DNA from: Clostridia bacterium
Lineage (GTDB): Bacteria > Bacillota > Clostridia > Oscillospirales > Ruminococcaceae
Length of the DNA: 5,123 nt
Assembly (NCBI GenBank): GCA_021152595.1
Contig: JAGKVC010000243.1
Location: forward strand, 1-5,123
Reading direction: 5' to 3'
The position numbers and the translations under genes are program-made. This document shows positions 1 through 5,123 of the stretch, piece after piece (position 1 is the stretch's first letter; the number at the start of each line of letters is the position of its first letter). The notes under the pieces are model-generated. The model was not told the origin of the DNA, did no database searches, and was given only the letters and a program-made list of their open reading frames with translations.

Positions 1-1171
1 CATCCATACCCATGATCGCAATGATATCCTGAAGCTCGGTATAACGCTGAAGGATCGTCTGCACCTGACGCGCAACACGGTAATGCTCCTCGCCGACGAT
101 TTCCGGCGAAAGGATGCGCGAGCTGGATTCCAGCGGATCAACTGCCGGATAAATACCGAGCGATGCGATCTGACGGGACAGAACGGTCGTCGCGTCCAGA
201 TGCGCAAAGGTCGTAGCAGGTGCCGGATCCGTCAAGTCGTCCGCAGGGACATAAACCGCCTGAACGGATGTGATCGAGCCCTTGCCGGTCGAAGTGATCC
301 GCTCCTGCAATGCGCCCATTTCCGTTGCGAGCGTCGGCTGATATCCGACGGCGGACGGCATACGTCCGAGCAGTGCCGAAACCTCCGAGCCTGCCTGCGT
401 GAAACGGAAAATATTGTCAATGAACAGCAGCACATCCTGTCCCTCGGTATCGCGGAAATACTCCGCCATCGTCAGACCGGAAAGCGCCACGCGCATTCTT
501 GCTCCGGGCGGCTCGTTCATCTGACCGTACACAAGGCAGGTCTTTTCGAGAACGCCGCTGTCCTTCATTTCGTGATAAAGGTCGTTGCCCTCACGGGTAC
601 GCTCGCCGACACCCGTGAAAACCGAGATGCCGCCGTGCTGATTCGCAACATTGTTAATCAGCTCCTGAATCAGAACGGTCTTTCCGACGCCTGCGCCGCC
701 GAACAGACCGATCTTGCCGCCCTTCAAGTACGGCGCGATCAGGTCGATAACCTTGATGCCGGTTTCCAGCACCTCGCTGCTTGTTGCCTGCTCCTCATAG
801 GAAGGCGCATCGCGGTGGATCGGCCAGCGCTCCGCAGTTTCGGGCGCAGGCTGCTCGTCTACCGGATCGCCGAGCAGATTGAACACTCTGCCGAGCGTCT
901 CTCTGCCGACCGGCACACGGATCGGGCTGCCGGTATCGACAGCATCCAGTCCGCGGACGAGACCGTCCGTGCTGCTCATTGCGATGCAGCGAACGATATC
1001 ATCACCGATATGCTGTGCGACCTCCAGCACAAGTCTCTGACCGTTGTTGTCGCATTCGATTGCGTTCAGCAGCCGGGGAAGCTCATGCTTTTTGAACCGC
1101 ACGTCCACGACTGCACCGATGATCTGGACAATCTTGCCGGTGCCGCCGCGCTTGAGTTCTTCGTTTGCCAT
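1..1171 (-). CDS. atpD: ATP synthase F1 subunit beta, catalytic (3' end outside window)
   Basis: Beta carries the catalytic sites where ADP and phosphate are joined. I translated the frame by hand from the ATG at 1169-1171 to the left edge: 390 residues with no stop or frameshift. About 75-80 C-terminal residues, including the DELSEED region, lie outside. The N-terminal beta-barrel is complete (GKIVQIIGAVVDVRF onward, about 12-90), in contrast to alpha. The Walker A loop GGAGVGKT is at 158-165. The catalytic glutamate E190 and following R191 lie in GVGERTREGND. Walker B is DVLLFIDN at 246-253. Further family landmarks are YGQMNEPPGARMRVAL, SALLGRMPSAVGYQPTLA and SLGIYPAVDPL. The visible part ends in DIIAIMGMD, where the family reads DIIAILGMDE. 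The ribosome site is weak, which is odd for a subunit needed in equal number to alpha. Confidence 0.98.
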   Translation of the reverse strand, partial: MANEELKRGGTGKIVQIIGAVVDVRFKKHELPRLLNAIECDNNGQRLVLEVAQHIGDDIVRCIAMSSTDGLVRGLDAVDTGSPIRVPVGRETLGRVFNLLGDPVDEQPAPETAERWPIHRDAPSYEEQATSSEVLETGIKVIDLIAPYLKGGKIGLFGGAGVGKTVLIQELINNVANQHGGISVFTGVGERTREGNDLYHEMKDSGVLEKTCLVYGQMNEPPGARMRVALSGLTMAEYFRDTEGQDVLLFIDNIFRFTQAGSEVSALLGRMPSAVGYQPTLATEMGALQERITSTGKGSITSVQAVYVPADDLTDPAPATTFAHLDATTVLSRQIASLGIYPAVDPLESSSRILSPEIVGEEHYRVARQVQTILQRYTELQDIIAIMGMD

Positions 1172-1228
1172 GCTATCAGCTCACTACTTTCTGTTCGTAT
1201 ATTTGGATCCTGCCGCACGCCGGACAGC
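1172..1228 (-). other. atpG-atpD intergenic spacer with weak ribosome site
   Basis: These 57 bases form the longest gap in the window. In the 20 bases before the atpD ATG there is no AGGAGG-like site. The best candidate is a short AGTGAG, with the GTGA part about 10-13 bases upstream of the start. I see no convincing hairpin, terminator or promoter here. An in-frame TGA at 1181-1183 excludes an upstream start for beta. Confidence 0.5.
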
Positions 1229-2095
1229 TCAGTTCTGCGCACTTGCACCGGAGACAATCTCCGTCAGCTCCTGCGTAATAGATGCCTGCCGCGCACGGTT
1301 GTATTTCAGGGACAGATCGTCGATCATTTCCTGTGCGTTGTCGGTTGCGTTCTCCATTGCCATTCTGCGCGCCGCCTGTTCAGATGCGTAGGTATCGACG
1401 ATCGTGCAGTAGAGAATACCGGCGAGATACTGCGGAATCAGCGAATCAAACACCGCTTCGGGGCTCGGTTCGTAATTCGTAAGGCTCTGCACACCGGGAT
1501 TGCGCTCGAGATTCGGCACCGGAATGACCTGCATCTGCCGCGCCTCCTGCGAGAGCGGCGAGACCATATTCGTGAAGAATACCTCCACACCGGCTAAATG
1601 TCCCTGCTGAAACAGATGCACGATATGATCTGCCATATGCAGGGCGGTGTAGGTCGTGACGGTCTCTCCGATATTATCAAAGGTACCCAGCACGCGGGAG
1701 GTCGTCTTGGCATAATGCTCTGACGCCTTCTTTCCGACGGTCATGATGACGACCTCTCTGCCTTTGGTATGCAGTTCTTGGATGCGCTTGTCTGCGAGAC
1801 GGAACACATTGAGATTGAAGCCGCCTGCGAGTCCTCTGTCACCTGCCATGATGATCAGCAGCACTGCGCCCTCCTCGCGCTCCTCCGTATAGACCGAATG
1901 GAAGCCGACCGCTTCCGATGCGACCTCGCTCATGGTCTGATACAGAAGATTGAAGAACGGGACCGCCTGCTCGGAACGCTCCTTTGCCTTGCGCAGCTTG
2001 GAGGAGGATACCAGCTCCATCGCCTTGGTGATCTGCATTGTGCTTTCGACAGATTTGATCCGGCGCTTGATCGCTTTCATATTGGAAGCTGCCAT
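1229..2095 (-). CDS. atpG: ATP synthase F1 subunit gamma (rotor shaft)
   Basis: Gamma is the central shaft that turns inside the alpha/beta ring and couples c-ring rotation to catalysis. The protein has 288 residues, the usual length, and shows no gap against the family. The N-terminal helix carries IKRRIKSVESTMQITKAMEL (about 8-27). The central Rossmann-like domain includes GDRGLAGGFN (85-94). The C-terminal helix contains RRMAMENATDNA (243-254) and ends in the highly conserved YNRARQASITQELTEIVSGA (265-284). These two helices form the coiled-coil axle. No chloroplast- or cyanobacteria-type redox insert is present. The start ATG at 2093-2095 has a near-perfect ribosome site. The gene lies between alpha and beta as in nearly all bacteria, so the three head genes stay linked. 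Confidence 0.98.
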   Translation of the reverse strand: MAASNMKAIKRRIKSVESTMQITKAMELVSSSKLRKAKERSEQAVPFFNLLYQTMSEVASEAVGFHSVYTEEREEGAVLLIIMAGDRGLAGGFNLNVFRLADKRIQELHTKGREVVIMTVGKKASEHYAKTTSRVLGTFDNIGETVTTYTALHMADHIVHLFQQGHLAGVEVFFTNMVSPLSQEARQMQVIPVPNLERNPGVQSLTNYEPSPEAVFDSLIPQYLAGILYCTIVDTYASEQAARRMAMENATDNAQEMIDDLSLKYNRARQASITQELTEIVSGASAQN

Positions 2096-2101
2096 TCGTT
2101 A

Positions 2102-2108
2102 CACCTCC
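2102..2108 (-). promoter_or_regulatory. Shine-Dalgarno site of atpG
   Basis: The minus strand reads GGAGGTG, a near-perfect site 6 bases before the atpG ATG at 2095. It lies in the 15-base gap after atpA. It selects Met1 of gamma over the in-frame Met6. Confidence 0.85.
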
Positions 2109-2110
2109 GG

Positions 2111-3394
<1,284 letters not shown>

Positions 3395-3400
3395 GTTGCA

Positions 3401-3407
3401 CCTTCTT
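3401..3407 (-). promoter_or_regulatory. Shine-Dalgarno site of atpA
   Basis: The minus strand reads AAGAAGG, 6 bases before the atpA ATG. It confirms that translation of alpha starts at the usual N-terminus (MNLRPDEI) and that the short gene is not explained by a wrong start. Confidence 0.75.
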
Positions 3408-3420
3408 ATAACGGACGCGG

Positions 3421-3951
3421 TCAGGAAAGCTGTTCCCTGAGTGCATCCAAACGATATTTCACGCTGTTATCAATTCGGGTATCGCCGTACTGCACGACCA
3501 CACCGCCAAGAATGCTGCGGTCGATATGCTCCGTAATGCGGATCGTCCGATGCAGCTTTTTCGCAAGTGCTTCGCGCAGGCGCTCCTTCTGTTCCGGACT
3601 CAGTGCGACCGCCGTTGTCACGGTGACATCCGTTGTCTCCTGATAATCCAGCATCCGCGCATCGAAATCATCTGCGATCTCGCCGAGATACGGCACTCTG
3701 CCGTGGTCGATCAGCAGGAAGATCAGACGGCTTGCAAGGCTGTCATCGCCGAAGATTTTTTTCGCAATCTCCAGCCGCTCCGAGACTGAAAGCGTCGGGA
3801 GCGAGAGCAGTCTTGTCAGATCGGGATTCAGGGAGAACAGCACGGCACACTGCCGCAGATCGGAACGGGTTTCCTGCAATGCCGCATCGCCCATATCCTT
3901 CGCAAGCGAGAACAGCGCGTTTGCATAAACCGAAGAAACCTCCGAACTCAC
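3421..3951 (-). CDS. atpH: ATP synthase F1 subunit delta (OSCP type)
   Basis: Delta sits on top of the F1 head and links the alpha N-termini to the b dimer. The protein has 176 residues, normal for the family. The N-terminal helical domain (about 1-105) opens with SVYANALFSLAKD, and its end has the signature FLLIDHGRVPYL. The C-terminal domain has TTAVALSPEQKERLREAL followed by the diagnostic ILGGVVVQYGDTRIDNSV near the end. The start is GTG at 3949-3951. An in-frame TGA at 3958-3960 rules out an upstream start, and the GTG overlaps the atpF stop as GTGA. The stop is TGA, 26 bases before atpA. Its N-terminal domain normally grips the N-terminal helix of one alpha subunit. That helix segment is still present in the shortened alpha gene, although the linker behind it is lost. 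Confidence 0.96.
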   Translation of the reverse strand: MSSEVSSVYANALFSLAKDMGDAALQETRSDLRQCAVLFSLNPDLTRLLSLPTLSVSERLEIAKKIFGDDSLASRLIFLLIDHGRVPYLGEIADDFDARMLDYQETTDVTVTTAVALSPEQKERLREALAKKLHRTIRITEHIDRSILGGVVVQYGDTRIDNSVKYRLDALREQLS

Positions 3952-4448
3952 TGCACATCACCCACCGAATCAATAAATTCATCAATCAGTCTTGCGTGAT
4001 CCTCCTGATTGATCTCACGCTCGACAACCTTCTCTGCGACCATCACGGCAAGACCGGAAACCTCGCTGCGCAGGGCACTCTCTGCTCTGCGGCGCTCGCG
4101 TTCGAGCTCGTCGCGGTTCTGCTGCATGATGCCTGCCGCCTCAGCCTTTGCCTGTGCGACAATTTCATCCGAACGCTGCTGCGCCTTTCTTTTCGCATTG
4201 CGGAGCATCGCAGCGGATTCCTCCTTTGCGTTTGCGAGCTTTTCGGTATACGCCGTTTCCGCCGCCTCCGCTCTGGAGCGTGCATCCTCCGCATCCTGCA
4301 AGGTCTGATCGACCGCTGCCTGCCGCTCGGACAGGATCTTCTGCACAGGCTTAAAGAGAAAATGCTTCAGCCCGAGAAACAGAATCAGCGTATTGCACAG
4401 CGTAAAGAGAATGGTGCCGAGATCAATGGATAAAAATCCGAGCTTCAT
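3948..4448 (-). CDS. atpF: ATP synthase Fo subunit b (peripheral stalk)
   Basis: Two copies of b form the peripheral stalk that holds the F1 head against rotation. The protein is 166 residues, the usual length. It has one N-terminal membrane helix (about residues 5-30), then the family signature around FLFKPVQKIL and a long charged Ala/Glu/Arg/Lys-rich coiled coil (about 38-145). The coiled coil contains the typical segment AKAEAAGIMQQ. The C-terminal part, EKVVEREINQEDHARLIDEF, matches the segment that binds delta. The start ATG at 4446-4448 has a moderate ribosome site. The stop TGA overlaps the GTG start of atpH by four bases, which implies translational coupling of two proteins that bind each other. 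Only one b-type gene is present, so the stalk is a homodimer rather than b/b' as in phototrophs. Confidence 0.97.
   Translation of the reverse strand: MKLGFLSIDLGTILFTLCNTLILFLGLKHFLFKPVQKILSERQAAVDQTLQDAEDARSRAEAAETAYTEKLANAKEESAAMLRNAKRKAQQRSDEIVAQAKAEAAGIMQQNRDELERERRRAESALRSEVSGLAVMVAEKVVEREINQEDHARLIDEFIDSVGDVQ
3957..3962 (-). promoter_or_regulatory. Shine-Dalgarno site of atpH inside the end of atpF
   Basis: The minus strand reads GGTGAT, which can pair with the extended anti-Shine-Dalgarno sequence, 5 bases before the GTG start of atpH. It lies within the last codons of atpF. The match is partial, so initiation probably relies also on ribosomes finishing atpF. Confidence 0.45.
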
Positions 4449-4458
4449 GTAATATCAG

Positions 4459-4466
4459 CCTCTCTT
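4459..4466 (-). promoter_or_regulatory. Shine-Dalgarno site of atpF
   Basis: The minus strand reads AAGAGAGG, a moderate purine-rich match 10 bases before the atpF ATG. It is the only candidate in the 40-base gap after atpE (4449-4488) and is weaker than the atpE site, consistent with far fewer b than c subunits per enzyme. Confidence 0.6.
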
Positions 4467-4488
4467 ATCGTATTTGCTGCTGTGCCGA

Positions 4489-4740
4489 TCAGGTGAACGG
4501 CTTGAGGAAGATCAGCAGCAGTGCGATAATCAGACCGTAAATACCGGTAGACTCCGCAACAGCACAGCCGACGAACATCGTTCTTGTGACCGCGCCGGAT
4601 GCCTCCGGCTGTCTTGCGATGGCTTCACATGCCTTACCGACCGCGTATCCTTCACCGATACCAGGTCCGATACCTGCGATCATTGCGAGACCTGCGCCGA
4701 TCGCAGAGCCTGCCAGAATAATTGCTTCACCCATGTCCAT
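4489..4740 (-). CDS. atpE: ATP synthase Fo subunit c (proteolipid), Na+-type two-carboxylate motif
   Basis: This 83-residue hairpin protein oligomerises into the rotor ring that carries ions across the membrane. Helix 1 (about residues 5-36) has the glycine-repeat packing motif G-x-G-x-G around residues 23-31. The polar loop is ARQPE (42-46), which contacts gamma and epsilon. Helix 2 (about 50-79) carries the ion-binding carboxylate E63 in AVAESTGIY. Aligned with the Ilyobacter tartaricus Na+ ring (Q32, V63, E65, S66, T67, Y70), the residues here are E30, V61, E63, S64, T65 and Y68. All ligand positions are kept except that Gln is replaced by Glu. A second carboxylate at this place is the arrangement described for the Fusobacterium nucleatum Na+-driven c-ring, so Na+ coupling is inferred. 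Length and start are normal, and the gene ends in TGA, 40 bases before atpF. Confidence 0.97.
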   Translation of the reverse strand: MDMGEAIILAGSAIGAGLAMIAGIGPGIGEGYAVGKACEAIARQPEASGAVTRTMFVGCAVAESTGIYGLIIALLLIFLKPFT

Positions 4741-4749
4741 AAGTAAAAT

Positions 4750-4756
4750 CCTCCTT
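4750..4756 (-). promoter_or_regulatory. Shine-Dalgarno site of atpE
   Basis: The minus strand reads AAGGAGG, a perfect anti-16S match, 9 bases before the ATG at 4740. It fixes Met1 rather than Met3 as the start of subunit c. A strong site fits the need to make about ten copies of c per enzyme. It lies in the 42-base atpB-atpE gap (4741-4782), in which I see nothing else. Confidence 0.85.
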
Positions 4757-4782
4757 GATAAAATAACCTTTGAAAATTGTTG

Positions 4783-5123
4783 TTATGCGGTCTGTTCATC
4801 CTCCGCGGGACCTGCGTTGCTGATAAAGACCATTGTCAGCATGATAAAGATGAACGCCTGCATGAAATCGGAAAACAGATCAAAATACAGGGACAGCACC
4901 GCCGGAATACCGACCGCCAGCACAGGCACCTGCAAATGAATCATGTGACTGAGGCTCGCAAGTCCGTAGTACACCAGTCCCATGATGATCGAGCCGCCTG
5001 CGATATTGCCGAAATGACGGAGCGCCATTGCGGTCGGCGTTGCGACCTCGCTCAGAATGTTGATCGGGAGCATGACGGGGATCGGATCGGCAAAGCCTTT
5101 GAGGTAGCCGCCGACGCCGCCGT
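4783..5123 (-). CDS. atpB: ATP synthase Fo subunit a, C-terminal part (5' end outside window)
   Basis: This is the membrane stator subunit that forms the two ion half-channels next to the c-ring. The reading frame is open to the right edge, and 112 residues are visible before a TAA stop, roughly the C-terminal half of a family usually 230-270 residues long. The visible part begins with a GGVGGYLKGFADPIP stretch, typical of the loop before the penultimate long helix. The motif ALRHFGN carries the essential stator arginine (codon at 5017-5019), which faces the c-ring carboxylate. The last helix contains DFMQAFIFIMLT, whose glutamine matches the conserved Gln252 of E. coli subunit a. The tail is short and acidic. 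An internal ATG at 5071-5073 is not the start, because the conserved family sequence continues upstream of it in frame. The gene is followed after 42 bases by atpE, and the identification is firm. Ion specificity cannot be read from this fragment alone. Confidence 0.96.
   Translation of the reverse strand, partial: GGVGGYLKGFADPIPVMLPINILSEVATPTAMALRHFGNIAGGSIIMGLVYYGLASLSHMIHLQVPVLAVGIPAVLSLYFDLFSDFMQAFIFIMLTMVFISNAGPAEDEQTA

Noticed and set aside
1..1171. Possible damage or missing segment in beta similar to that in alpha
   Set aside because: A codon-by-codon translation shows the barrel, Walker A, catalytic Glu, Walker B and later landmarks at normal spacing, with no stop. The only missing part is that cut by the window edge.
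1172..1228. Possible hairpin or internal terminator/promoter between atpG and atpD
   Set aside because: Only very short complementary stretches and a chance GGATCC palindrome are present, with no stable stem followed by a T-run and no convincing -35/-10 pair.
83..1597. A 504-codon open frame on the plus strand opposite beta and gamma
   Set aside because: It is antisense to two certain genes. Its translation is rich in Arg, Cys, His and Leu with no recognisable domain, as expected from the complementary strand of codon-biased genes. It is not a gene.
3633..4433. A 266-codon plus-strand open frame opposite delta and b
   Set aside because: It lies antisense to atpH and atpF and resembles no known protein; it is a shadow frame.

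Overview
The window holds most of one bacterial F-type (F1Fo) ATP synthase operon, all on the minus strand. Read in transcription order (right to left) the genes are subunit a (atpB, 3' part only), c (atpE), b (atpF), delta (atpH), alpha (atpA), gamma (atpG) and beta (atpD, cut at the left edge). This a-c-b-delta-alpha-gamma-beta order is the canonical bacterial one. atpC (epsilon) is expected just beyond the left edge. The operon promoter and any atpI should lie beyond the right edge; no promoter or terminator is visible inside the window.

The organism looks like an anaerobic Firmicute, perhaps a Clostridia/Ruminococcaceae-type gut bacterium. This is inferred from codon choice (many G/C-ending codons), strong AGGAGG-type ribosome binding sites, the style of the protein sequences, and a c subunit of the sodium-binding type. 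The assignment to a family is weak without a database search.

From right to left: 5123-4783 encodes the C-terminal half of subunit a with the essential arginine. 4740-4489 encodes the proteolipid c. 4448-3948 encodes the stalk subunit b, and its stop overlaps the GTG start of delta (3951-3421). Alpha runs 3394-2111, gamma 2095-1229, and beta 1171 to the left edge. Gaps between genes are 0-57 bases, so coding is almost continuous. Together a, c and b form the membrane motor and peripheral stalk; delta ties the stalk to the alpha/beta head; gamma is the rotor shaft; beta carries catalysis.

Two things stand out. First, the alpha gene is about 74 codons too short. The first 12 residues join directly to the sequence that normally follows the N-terminal beta-barrel, so the whole crown barrel is missing in frame while the rest of the protein is normal. 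This is either an assembly or sequence artefact, a strain mutation or, less likely, a real variant enzyme. Second, the c subunit has a glutamate in each helix (E30 and E63) together with the S-T-x-x-Y signature. This is the two-carboxylate sodium-binding motif known from Fusobacterium nucleatum, and it suggests a Na+-coupled enzyme. I found no sign of a new system beyond these; the rest is an ordinary housekeeping operon.
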